Shown: piece after piece, positions 53,669-64,000 of the stretch
Position numbering within the stretch: position 1 is the stretch's first letter
Layout: each line of letters begins with the position of its first letter
Source: Falciphora oryzae
Taxonomy: Eukaryota; Ascomycota; Sordariomycetes; Magnaporthales; Magnaporthaceae
DNA: 64,000 nucleotides
Reading direction: 5' to 3'
NCBI GenBank assembly: GCA_000733355.1
Contig: JNVV01000021.1
Coordinates: forward strand, 522,480-586,479
Made by a program: the position numbers and the translations under genes
The notes under the pieces: generated by a model
What the model was told of the DNA's origin: nothing
Seen by the model: the letters and a program-made list of their open reading frames with translations, nothing else
Databases searched by the model: none

Positions 53669-56341
53669 GAGGGTCGCAGGCAGCACCCACGGAAGGGCAA
53701 GGAGCCTGATCTGTGAGGGAGCGGGCAAGCAAGCACGTCGGCATCATGGGCGGTGCATGGCGAAAGAGGACATTGGCCCCATCCAACCCGCCCAACCTAT
53801 CGTCGACGATGGCAACCCCTCCTCCCGGCCGCAGGTTCTCGTCATGCTCCCGGTTGCCTCGTTTCCACCATGCCAGAAGAACGGCGCACCAGCGACACCG
53901 CCCGCACCCTGGCTGGGCCAGACATTCTGGGCTGGGCTGTGTGTCCGGGTGCGTGTCCACCTGACAAATGGCGGGCGGATTGCCTGCCCACTTGGGCAGC
54001 CCCAGCGTCCCAGCGGAGGTAACCACCATCGGGACCTGATATCGAACCCGCACGATCAATGCATGTGTGTTTTGTGCCAACTCGACAACCGCGCCTGGCT
54101 TGGCTGTGGGTGGGTAGACAGGGAGGTGGGTGTGTTTGTATTGTTTGTCAATTTGTTTGCCTGGTGTGCGGTGTGGCTCCTGCAGATGGACGAGGCCGGT
54201 CCAGGGCGAAAGACGGTGGACAGAAGCGCAATCTGGTGCTACACAACCGTATGTGGGTGTTCTGTTCGGGTGCCGGTCAAGCAAATACGCCACAATTCAA
54301 TTCCACGTTTGGTGCACCGCATCGGGGAGCTTCCCGTACGCCTTGCGCCGTTCTGTCGCCATTTCCTCTCGCTCTCGTCAAAATGGACGACGCACTTGCA
54401 TCGCACTGGGGCTTTGAACGGCCCCCTGGGGAAGTGAGGCAGGCAGCCCCCGCCAGAAAACGACCAGACTGGTAAAAAGCACATTCCAAGGCTCTTCTGT
54501 TGGTGCCAGCTAGTAGCAGAGGTATGCACCACGCCTCAACATGGCGCCGTGGGCGATGCGGACGTGGGTAGACCGTAAAAGCTGCCTCTAAACTGCCCGC
54601 TTACAGGTGGAAGTATTGGAAGCATCAAATCGGTTGGCTCCTGGGGTCTCCAGCGGCCGGTTGAGTTGCGTTGGCTGTGGGCGGGCGACCGAGGTGGACC
54701 GCAGCTTTTTTGTTCGGCGGGCTCTTTCAATTCCTTCTCGTCGCTCTCGCTGTCCGCACAGCTGTGGCGCGGCCTAAGCTCCACGTCTGTTGCGTCGTGC
54801 CCTGCAGGGCCAGGAGAGACAGCAGTTGGACAGCTGCGCCGGCCGCTGCAGTCGAGAGGGTCCCCTCATGTACGAGGCCACATTAGTAGCATGGTGCTTT
54901 GGTGCTTTGGTGCTTTGGTGCTTTGGTGCTTTGAGCCTCGGGGCGGCCGGTGAGATTTGGCGGGTTGGCGATGGATTGGCCAGCCCTCACGAAAGTGCTT
55001 GAGCACCGAGGCGGTCGCGTCTGGACTCTGCACTGAGGCTAGGACGAGCTGAGATAGTTGCAGAAGGAAGGGAGAGTTGGAGCGAGCATGTCCAGTCACG
55101 TCAGAATCAATCGACGCCTGTTCCTGAGCGGTAAGCCAGTCCGATCAGGCACATGCAAACCCTAAAAGCCGAAGGGTGGGCTCCGTCCGCCGGACCTCCA
55201 GGCGAGTTGGATTTCGACCTGAAGTTTCCATGTCGGATACACACTGTATTGGCCCCAGGGCACATGTGGCCTATCAATGGTAACTGACAATCCTACTGCT
55301 ACCAGTACAGCGCCGACCTCCCTCATGACACCCGCCCACCCACTTACATATGGAGGCATTTACCGCGTGCAATGCTTCGAGATCAATATGCTGGGTACCT
55401 GCTCGCCCAGACCACCGTCTGCAGTCCCGAGCGAACCATCAAGCCGAGCGAACAGAACAGTACGTCATCCGCTGCTTATCGGGAAGAAATCCCACCTCGG
55501 AATGGAAGCGCCGCGAGTCCTGGTTCAGCCTACGGTTGCATGACCAAAAACGCGAGTCTCGCAGCCCAATCAGGGGCAGTGCGGTCTTCTGTTTTCTGCC
55601 CAACAGGGCCAGAACCTTCTCTAGGGGGTCGGGATTGGCCCGCCCTTCCCTGCCTACCGAGCACGGGTGTTGCAGAGGAAACAGAGCCTCCGTTTGCTTT
55701 TGTCTTCTCCCCAAGTGTCCTCTCACTCCACCGCCCGCGAGGCACCGAGGCGCCGCCTAGCCAATCCTACCAGCGCCGTCTCCCGGCCGGGACCTGGCTC
55801 TCCCCACCCCTGCCCACTGATTGCTGACCGACCCCCAAGCCTTCCCCTCGATCTCGCCCAAGTGGAGCCACGTGCAGCTCCCGGTGCCCAATGACCCACA
55901 ACCGGTCGCCTGGCCGGCCTCCTTGCATCCGCCCCCTCCAATGTACCTGTACTTCGTCGTAGTCTCGTCGTAGACAGAGCGCCGGCCCAGGCAAACCCAC
56001 GCCAATCCCGCGCCGTCCTGTCCTCTCAGCTTGTCCCATGTAAAAATAAAGTCGTCGGGACCGTCGCTTGGGAGCCCGGCGATTGCGCGCCTCGACACAA
56101 TGATCGCCCTCGGATGTAAAGTGACTCACATATCCCGGCGGCAGTATGCCACCCAGACAGGCATGCAACAGCTGTCACTGGAGTTGTGACCCCCTACCCA
56201 CCGTTTAGTTCTGTACGTACATGACAGCCCGGCGGGAATGCCCCTTGCATCTTCCTCGCAAGTGCTCGACAGGGACGAACGGGGTAGGGGATTTTTCTTC
56301 TTTTGATTTTTTGCGTGTCGGGTGTGTCCGATGGACCGGAA
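52092..56341. other. 4.2-kb spacer with homopolymer tracts and an 8-bp repeat
   Basis: A T run of 20 lies at 52433-52452 and an A run of 23 at 53636-53658. Several open frames of 100-300 codons on either strand lack motifs and read as low-complexity or Cys/Arg/Pro-rich noise. Nothing here can be supported as a gene. The left end must hold the ULD promoter. Confidence 0.5.
54893..54932 (+). repeat. perfect 8-bp tandem repeat (ggtgcttt x5)
   Basis: Five exact copies of ggtgcttt occupy 40 bp in a gene-free region. It is a simple microsatellite-like array. Confidence 0.95.
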
Positions 56342-57638
56342 TTACTTGGCGACCTCGGGAGAGTCTAGTGCAAGAAGCTCGCGGGCCGCCTTGATCTCCC
56401 CCTCATCGTATCCGCGCCAGCTTTGCTCCCCTGCAGAGTACCGCCGGACGATTTCTGCAAGCTCCTGAGTGGCTAGCTCGTCGAGCTGCTGAAGAGTGGC
56501 CGTATCTGGGAGCTTGAGATCGCCCTGGTCGCCGCTGTCACGCTGCGCATTAGGCGCTTTCAACAGCCGTGAGGTTACCTGCAGGGGGTGGTTAATATCT
56601 GCAATTCGTCATTTTCCACACTCTTTCCTTTGCCGCTCGCCCAGAGATACGTGTGTTTTTTGAGTCACGACTTACAAGCTTCAGCCCATAGTATCCACGC
56701 AGGTAGTCGTCGCACAGTTCGATGCTGCGGCAGAACCTCTTCACAGCCTCGGCCAGGTGCTTGGGCGCCGTCTCGTTTGCTGCGGATTGGGCCGTTGCGG
56801 CCATGTATAACACCTCGCCCAACCGGGCGTGCAACTGCGTCGCACAACAAAAGTCAGCTCAGCTTACTTTGTGCATGGTCTCGCCCTCCACGCTGCGAAA
56901 TCCGTTCGGTTTGGTAGCCAGGCCGGCTTGGCAGGATGTCGGGTGACACTGACATTCCACGCATTTGGCGCGAGCACCAAGACCTCCTCCAGCGCATATA
57001 TGGCCTGAGGGTACAAGCCCTGGGACAGGTAAACGTCGGACAGCTCCGACCAGGCTTCGGCGTCCGTCGGTGACATGTCGAGCAGGGCCACAAGGCCAGA
57101 CACCGTGTCGGGGACACGGCCCAATGATCGCAAAAGGGCTATCCGTCGCTTCGCAATAGGCTAAACGTGGGTGTGGATGGCGGGGGCCGGCACGTCAGCG
57201 TTTGGTCACCGATAAGGGAAAGCGGCAAGGATAGAAAACACGTTGGGCTTCAACACTGACGATGTTGTTGGGCTCGGCGGCAAGTATGGAGTCGTACTCC
57301 TTGAGAACAGCCTCCAGCTCTCCATTGTTCTTGGCCGTTGCCTCCTTGATGAGACCCTTCCAGGCCATCATGCGCTCGTTGTCGTCACCGAAGCGCTTGA
57401 TGAGCCTTTCCAGGAACTGGTGGGCCGCGACATCGTCCTCTGCCCGCAGACATAGTTGCAGGAGGTTCTCGTATTTGATCCATAGCTCGGGTGTCTCGGG
57501 TGCGGAGAGGAGCGACAGGAGTGGTGACGCGGAGATGGACTCTGGCGAGTTGCGCAGCTCCGAGGGTGCTTTCTTGTACAAGTTGTACGCCTCAGCTGGC
57601 GATAGGTCGCAGGGCGGGTGCAGCAGTGATGGCGGCAT
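56342..57638 (-). CDS. emc2: ER membrane protein complex subunit 2 (EMC2), TPR protein, 4 exons
   Basis: Exons 57638-57261, 57160-56954, 56834-56676 and 56578-56342 all join in phase 0 (donors GTCAGT, GTCAGT, GTAAGT) and give 326 aa. The protein has the EMC2 landmarks: KRRIALLRSLGR, AWSELSDVYLSQGLYPQAI (TPR), EEVLVLAPNAWN, HARLGEVLYMAA and LRGYYGLKLVTSRLLK. EMC2 is the soluble TPR scaffold on the cytosolic side of the EMC insertase, which places transmembrane segments in the ER. No membrane segment is seen, as expected. The GTCAGT donors are less common, and the second intron (119 bp) could hide a small extra exon. It is divergent from the AP-3 delta gene across about 0.6 kb. Confidence 0.9.
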
Positions 57639-58262
57639 CGCTTCCGCTCCTGAGATATAGATGCTAAGGTCGGGGCGTAGAGGCTCTCCTAGATCTCCAA
57701 TGCCTCGTCGAGATCAGTCCGATCGGCTGGATGACGTTCGCTCGCGGGCGGGACGGGACACGGAGCTTCTCTCTTCAGGCTTCAGGGCATCCACCGCCAG
57801 CAATCAACCCACCTGCAGCTCTCGTCTCCAGATGGGGAAAGGGCACGGGCCATTGATGTGGTGGCCGCACAGTGTCCTTCACTCGCTCTCAATTGTGGGC
57901 ACGCACAGTGCGGGCGGTGACGTGGGGTTCAATCTTTACGGGGCTCCATGGCTTGCGTGCATCACGGAGTCGGAGCCTGGCAGCAGACCGCAGCCGCAAA
58001 ACCAAACCACCGTGGCTCGGGGTTCCTGGCCCGCATTCTCCGCCTGCGACGGCCGCCTCCTCGATTGGAGATAATGCGACAGCTCGCTCTCCCGTTTAGC
58101 TTCGCTAGCTAGTCGAGGACCAAAGTATCCGGCCGCCACCCACCATGCACCTCTGCGCCGTGGACGGAACGAATCTGCGCACCGCTGAACCACGATCGAG
58201 ACCCCTCCTGGCCTGCAGCCCCTTGGCCCTTCGATAGCCGCGACTCCTGCGATACCGCAACC
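57639..58262. promoter_or_regulatory. bidirectional promoter region between emc2 and apl5
   Basis: These 624 bp lie between two outward-facing housekeeping genes. No specific factor site is claimed. Confidence 0.55.
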
Positions 58263-61200
58263 ATGTAATAGAGAATATCTACCCCTGGATTCTGGTGGGC
58301 TGTCGGCGGGCCGCAGCTAACCACCACGTCTGCCTCAGGTTCGAAAAATCGCTTTACGACCTCATCCGAGGCATGCGCAACCACAAGGGCAATGAGCGCG
58401 AGTACATCCAGAACTGCCTCAAGGAATGCCGCGCCGAGGTGCGCAGCCAGGACATGGACCTCAAGGCCACGGCACTGCTCAAACTCATCTACCTCGAAAT
58501 GATGGGCCATGATATGTCCTGGGCCTCGTTCCACGTCCTCGAGGTCATGTCCTCGGCCAAGTACCACCAGAAGCGCGTCGGCTACCTTGGCGCCGTCCAG
58601 ACCTTCCGCCCGGACACTGAGGTCCTGATGCTGGCAACAAACCTGCTCAAGAAGGACCTGACTGCCACCGCTATGCCCACCATCGCCCTGCCCATCTCGG
58701 CCCTACCGCACATCATCACCTCGTCCCTGGCCTTGTCAGTCCTCACGGACCTGCTGCCCCGCATGAGCCACTCCAACCCAGGCATTCGCAAAAAGACCAT
58801 CGTCACTCTCTACCGCCTCGCTCTTGTCTACCCCGAAACCCTTAGGGCTGCCTGGCCCAAGATCAAGGAGCGGCTTATGGACAAGGACGAGGACCCAAGC
58901 GTGACCGCCGCCATCGTCAACGTTGTTTGTGAGCTGGGTTGGAGGCGACCTCACGACTTCTTGCCCCTGGCTCCCCGGCTTTTTGAGCTGCTCGTGGACG
59001 GGGGTAACAACTGGATGGCAATAAAGCTTATCAAACTGGTGCGATCCCCAAACTTGCTTTCTCACCGCGTCCCAGCTGTGGACATTACCCTCATAGCTTG
59101 ATATACTAACAGCTAAGCCTTCACTGCTAGTTCGCGACTCTTACACCCCTCGAGCCGAGGCTCATCCGCAAGCTTCTCCCGCCCCTGGCCGACATCATCA
59201 GAACGACCCCTGCCATGTCACTCCTGTACGAATGCATCAACGGCATCATCCAGGGAGGAATTCTCGGGAGCCCGGACGATGTGTCCGGCCGGGAGGAAAT
59301 CGCGTCATTGATTGTCTCCAAGCTGCGCGGCATGATCATGATTGACGGAGATCCTAACCGTAAGTCAAAAATCATCCTCTTCAAAAGCCAGATTATGATG
59401 CGCTGACTCGTCTGTCACGTACCTTCAGTGAAATACGTCGCCCTTTTGGCTTTCAACAAGATCGTCGCAACGCATCCCTTCCTAGTCGCGGAGCAGGAAG
59501 ACGTAATTCTCGAGTGCATAGACAGCCCCGACATTACGATCCGCATCAAGGCCCTGGACCTGGTTCAGGGCATGGTCAGCAGCGATAATTTGGTTTCTAT
59601 CGTCAGCCGCCTGATGAGACAACTCAAGGTCTCATCTGAGCCTAGGGGTCAGCAAGTCCCTGCTGAATATGCCGAATCAGACGAGGATGGATCGACCCCA
59701 CGGGTACGGACGCCCATCAACGCGCCTGACCAACCCCCTCCGCTGCCTGAGGACTACCGAGTCGACGTGATCCGGCGGATCCTTTCCATGTGCTCGCAGA
59801 ACAACTACAGCAACCTCATCGACTTCGATTGGTATATCGACATCCTCACACAGCTGGTCCGCATGGCCCCCGTTCCCAGGCTCAGGGACGACGACGTCGA
59901 CGCCCTTGCATCTATGGCGAGGCCGGGTTCGTCCGACGTGTCAGAGAGGATAGGAGATGAGCTACGGAACGTGGCCGTCAAGGTCAGGGCCATGAGACAT
60001 TCGGTCGTACGAGCGGCGGACTCGGTGGTCTCGCACCTCAGCTCCGAGTCCCAGTCGACACACCCTATAACTTCCAGAGTGCTCGGCCCGGTGTCTTGGG
60101 TGCTCGGCGAGTACGCCTCGTTCCTGACATCTCCGGAAGGCACCCTCGGCTGCATCCTGCAGCTCCTGGCGCGCACACCGCACCCAGAAATTCTGGTCTC
60201 ATTGATGCACGCCGTCATCAAGATCTTCGCCCTTGTGGCAGGTGATGATAGCGCGCAGTGGACAGCAGAGCGCAGGGCCAAGATATCACTTACCATGACA
60301 CGACTTCTCCACGTCCTAGAGCCCTTCCCTCTACATCCAAATCTCGAGGTACAGGAGCGGTCGGTGCAATTTACCGAGCTTCTCAAACTCACAGCAGAGG
60401 CTGTGTCAAGCCAAGAAGCATCGACAGACGAGGTCTACCAGGATGCGCCACTGCTTTTGACGCAAGCCATCCCCTCACTCTTCACTGGGTGGGAGCTCAA
60501 CTCGGTGGCCGCTGGAGCGCAGAGAAACGTGCCCCTGCCGGATGGACTCGACCTTGACCAGCCCATCAATCCAAACCTGGAGCGACTGTTAGCAGAGGCA
60601 AACACCCTCAACATCCTGGCTGACGAGGACAGCGAATTTGATATTTACTACAACCAGAGGCCTGCACCGACCAGCATTTCATCATCGGAGCCGGCTATCA
60701 AGAGGCTAGCAGACCCGCCCGAGGAGGTTACAAGCTCGTACCAGAACGCAGGAGAGGAGAGCTACCTAGACGCGGACATCCTGGCGCGCCGGAGGGCGGA
60801 GCGTCTTGAGAGGAACAAGGATGATCCCTTCTACATTGCCGGGAGCAGGTCTCAGGGGACATCAACGCCGATCCACAACATCCTGCAGAATGAGAACGGG
60901 CCGGACCTAGACATCGACTCGATCCCCATTATGCAGCTGGATCTTTCCAAGCTAGACAAGGGCCTCAGTGGAGAGGCATCGGCAGCAGCGGCGGCGTCGA
61001 GAGCAAAGTCCAAGCAGATACGACCAAGAGTGACGGTCGCTGCTGATGAGACGCTCGCGGGCAGCAGCGGAGTCTCGACGCCGGCGCGCAACTACGACTC
61101 GGAGACCTACAACTCGGATGGGGGCGTGGTGCGCCATCACGTGAGCAAGGGTAAACGAGGAGCGAAGCACTCGCTCCTTCAGGTGGACTCTAGCCACATT

Positions 61201-61635
61201 GGCGGGCTCAGCCTCGATGCACCTGCAGCTGACGCGGCCTTAGACCCCGAGAAGCAGAAGCGAGAAGACGCAGAGATGGCGGCGGCCATGAAGGAGGTGG
61301 AGCGGCTGCGGCTAGAGATGCAGCGGGCCAACGAGCGAATACAGGTTGCGCAGGGCGTGCCGGCCGAGGGTGTAGCTGTTGTCAAGAAGAAAAAGAAGAA
61401 GACGACCCCGTCGCTCAAGAAAAAGACTTCGGTCGTCGCTGCTGAGGAGCAAGAGGGCGAAGACGCAACAGCCGGAGGCGCCGGGGAGGTGGTGAAACCC
61501 AAAAAGAAGAAGAAGGCCGTAGCGGCCATCGACGAGGGCAACGGTGGGGAGGGGGCGGCTGTCGTCAAGCCAAAAAAGAAAAAGAAGGCTGCGAAGCCGG
61601 CTGGCGATGCTGGCGAATCGGCAGCCACCCCATGA
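58263..61635 (+). CDS. apl5: AP-3 complex subunit delta, 4 coding exons with split start codon
   Basis: The model is AT (58263-58264), intron 58265-58338 (donor GTAATA, branch CTAAC at 58316-58320, acceptor CTCAG), then exons 58339-59038, 59131-59359 and 59429-61635. It totals 3,138 nt, or 1,045 aa, starting MFEKSLYDLIRGMRNHKG, the standard fungal AP-3 delta start. No other in-frame ATG precedes FEKS. The adaptin N-terminal solenoid follows (ATALLKLIYLEMMGHDMSW, HVLEVMSSAKY, SLLYECINGIIQGGIL, VALLAFNKI) to about residue 560. An acidic hinge with DDPFYI comes next, then a tail with several Lys clusters (VVKPKKKKKA). AP-3 carries cargo such as alkaline phosphatase from the Golgi straight to the vacuole. 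The long Lys-rich tail is typical of fungal delta subunits. Confidence 0.93.
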
Positions 61636-62823
61636 TTGGATATATGAGGATCGTTCTTATATGGCAATTAATGCAAGAGGATGTCCCTCGTTGTCGCCAG
61701 ATCTATTATACCTTGCTCGTGATAGTGAACCCATCTCCAGAGCTGTGGCAACCCTCCGTATTGTCGTGTTGGGGTTCCGTAGCATGCTGTGCAGTGTGAG
61801 GGGAGGCCAACGATGGACGCCAAACCTTGAACTTGAACTTGAAATTCCCTGATAATATTTTTGGGAGACCGCTGAAGTCGGTATAAAGGAAACATAGCAC
61901 TGATCATTTTAAGATACTGACTTTCCTGTATAATAAATCCAATCCCAAGCCTCATTGACCACCGTCCAAGTGAATCAGCTGTGCTGCCACGAGTGCTGCA
62001 AATGTAGCCCGTTGCAAGCTAGGGTATCCCCTTTTCGGGATCCAGACGTGAATTTGAACCCCTTTGCGAAGCTGGCTGGAAACCTGGGGTGCATGAACAA
62101 AGGCGACGGATGTAATTGATGGGATTTATCGAAAAGGAAGCACCTACCATCAACCATGTAGCTAGCAGTGCCTACTATCTACAAACCAGAGATCAGTCAG
62201 TACCACCGAACAATTGATGGAGAAAATGCGCGGCACTCAAGCTTTCCCCGTATAAAATATAAAAATAAACAAAAGCTTGACAGTGTTTCTCGTGAATTTA
62301 CCTGGCTACTCCCTACCCAAAACATTTCTAATTTACTAAATAGGCCCTCTTGATCCCTTTTCTTTCTACCACCAGAGCACCCTTTGTATTATGTATTATT
62401 GACGATCCCGAGGGAGATGATCGACGCTCTAATCGCGATGCAACCCCCTGTCCTGGCCGGCCCACCAGGGCGAATACGAGAGATTGCACACCTGATTTCA
62501 ATGCCCCCTCCCGACGAGGGGGCCTTCGCCAAGCCTTCCCCTTTCCGTTCTTCCGCTTCCGCATTGCGATTCCAGAAAACAATCTTCCTCTGCTTCTGCA
62601 GACGCTGGCGACATGACGATAGCATGGCTTGTTACGGTGGATCCCGGCCCTCCTGCCCAAGGCGGCTCGCTTCCCCCGCCCAGCCCCTGAGGGCCATCCC
62701 ATTGATAAAATGGAAGGCGGCGGGATTCCTGCACGGCTTTGAGCCGTCTCAGAGGCTTTCTTGCTTCCCAGCCAGTCCTTTGTCTTGGCCAGCCGCTACG
62801 TGGTCGACTCCCCCGCGCCCGTT
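61636..62823. other. spacer, nothing recognised
   Basis: This holds the 3' flank of apl5 and the promoter of the protease gene. It is AT-rich at 61850-62350, with no coding or RNA feature. Confidence 0.45.
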
Positions 62824-64000
62824 ATGAGGTCCCTTAACCTGTTGCTGCCTCTGCTGGGCCTCGCTCTGCCGGCTGCTTGCGCCGACGAGCAGCGCCAAGA
62901 GCCGGCCGAGGTCGTGCCGGGAGCCTACATCGTTGAATATGCCGAATCTCCCCCGGCGCAAGGCGACTTCTTCGAGGATCTCAAGAAGGTCGACGTCCAA
63001 GCCGCCCCTCGCCTGACCCTGTCCTCGTCCATCTTCAAGGGCGTCTCGTTCCGCGTGGACAATGTCTCTGATCCCGACGCCACCAAGGCCCGCATCGCGA
63101 GCCTCCCCAGCGTGAGGAAGGTCTGGCCTGTCCGCATCCAAAAGCAACCCGAGGACCAGGCCGTATGGGTGGGCAGCAACGAGACCTCGTATGCCGGCGC
63201 ACCATCCAACCTGTCAAGGCGCGGCCTCAGCAGCAACGTCACCACCTTCCCGCCGCACATCATGCACCAGGTCGACAAGCTCAGGGCCGAGGGCTACGCG
63301 GGCCAGGGCATCAAGATCGCCATCCTGGACTCGGGCGTTGACTACACGCACCCGGCCCTCGGCAACGGCTGCTTCGGCCGCCCCGAGTGCCCCATCTCCT
63401 TCGGCGCCGACCTGGTCGGCGACGCCTACGACGGCACCAACACCCCGGTCCCGGGCCCGGACCCCAGGCCGTGCGCCGACAGCTTCCACGGCACCCACGT
63501 CGCGGGCATCATCGCCGCGCGCGAGAACCCGCTCGGCTTCACCGGCGTCGCGCCGGGGGCCACCGTGGGCATGTACAGGGTTCTCGGGTGCCCCGGCCGC
63601 GTCGGCGGCGACGTGCTCATGTCGGCCTTTGTGCGCGCCTACGAGGACGGCGCCGACATCATCACGGCCTCGATCGGCGGCTCGTCCGGCTGGAGCGACG
63701 ACCCCGTGGCCGTCGCCGTCTCGCGCATCGTCGACGCCGGCGTCCCCTGCACCCTGCCGGCCGGCAACGAGGGCGGCAACGGCATGTTCTTCCCCGCGTC
63801 GGGCGCCTCGGGCAAGAGCATCGCGGCCGTCGGCGCCGTCGACACGGACACGACCACCACCGTCGCCGTCGCCGCGCGGTTTTCTGTTGGCGGTAACGAG
63901 ACCGAGCCCTTTGGATGGGTCCAGGGTACCCCCTCGTTCACAGCCAACGTCTCGCTCCCGCTATTCCTCCTTGACGCGGCGGACCAGGCCTGTGGGCCCC
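62824..64000 (+). CDS. subtilisin-like secreted serine protease (S8), cut by the window edge
   Basis: The frame is open from the ATG at 62824 to the last base, 392 codons, with no stop. A signal peptide (MRSLNLLLPLLGLALPAACA) is followed by an I9-type propeptide (PGAYIVEYAESP...SVRKVWPV) and the catalytic core: ILDSGVDYTHPALG with the Asp, SFHGTHVAGIIAA with the His, and LPAGNEGGNG with the oxyanion Asn. The active-site Ser should lie beyond the edge. After the Asn the sequence enters what may be a protease-associated insertion (FGWVQGTPSFTANVSLPLF), as in the large C5a-peptidase-like fungal subtilases. Several NxS/T sites (NVSD, NETS, NLSR, NVTT) fit a glycoprotein. It is intact as far as seen. 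Confidence 0.88.
   Translation, partial: MRSLNLLLPLLGLALPAACADEQRQEPAEVVPGAYIVEYAESPPAQGDFFEDLKKVDVQAAPRLTLSSSIFKGVSFRVDNVSDPDATKARIASLPSVRKVWPVRIQKQPEDQAVWVGSNETSYAGAPSNLSRRGLSSNVTTFPPHIMHQVDKLRAEGYAGQGIKIAILDSGVDYTHPALGNGCFGRPECPISFGADLVGDAYDGTNTPVPGPDPRPCADSFHGTHVAGIIAARENPLGFTGVAPGATVGMYRVLGCPGRVGGDVLMSAFVRAYEDGADIITASIGGSSGWSDDPVAVAVSRIVDAGVPCTLPAGNEGGNGMFFPASGASGKSIAAVGAVDTDTTTTVAVAARFSVGGNETEPFGWVQGTPSFTANVSLPLFLLDAADQACGP

Noticed and set aside
52825..54293. Minus-strand open frames of 303 and 268 codons
   Set aside because: They translate to low-complexity sequence with a poly-Phe run from the A tract, have no motifs, and overlap each other in different frames.

Overview
The window looks like chromosomal DNA of a filamentous ascomycete, most likely a Sordariomycete; an order such as Magnaporthales is only a guess. 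The evidence is short GT-AG introns (about 45-120 bp, some with CTAAC or CTGAC branch sites), GC-rich coding sequence, typical fungal families (HET, NACHT-WD40 NLR, fungal ULD protein, SRPK-like kinase, Qdr-type MFS) and gene-poor spacers with homopolymer tracts. Seventeen coding loci are described; two are clearly broken and one probably carries a frameshift. Several true starts lie upstream of the long open frames, and exon models were joined by splice motif and reading phase.

Left part (1-28.4 kb): a thiol peroxidase (Gpx3/Hyr1 type), a HET-domain pseudogene, an SRPK-like kinase with a presequence-like N-terminus, a small four-cysteine protein, a SNF2-RING ATPase of the SHPRH/Irc20 type, a repeat-bearing spacer, a tandem pair of unknown paralogues sharing an EPYxIS motif, recyclin-1 (F-box plus Sec10, C-terminal CaaX), a CDK7/Kin28 kinase, and a six-TM Frag1/DRAM/Sfk1 protein.

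Middle part (28.4-46.6 kb), accessory in character: three members of what seems to be an undescribed secreted-protein family (here called GVW family: intact at 29,953, broken at 32,446, and a long repeat-tailed member at 46,575-44,029). They are interleaved with a 1,673-aa NLR (serine-hydrolase/NACHT/WD40), a fructosamine-kinase-like enzyme and an MFS exporter.

Right part (46.6-64 kb): a coiled-coil ULD protein with a 5-nt first coding exon, then a divergent housekeeping pair, EMC2 and AP-3 delta. The AP-3 delta start codon appears to be split by an intron. Last is a subtilisin-like secreted protease cut off by the right edge.

The housekeeping genes serve vesicle traffic and ER biogenesis (recyclin-1, AP-3 delta, EMC2, Sfk1-like), transcription and chromatin (Kin28, SNF2-RING) and redox control. 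The accessory genes suggest non-self recognition (NLR, HET remnant) and secretion to the outside (GVW family, protease). No functional tRNA, rRNA or CRISPR array was found.
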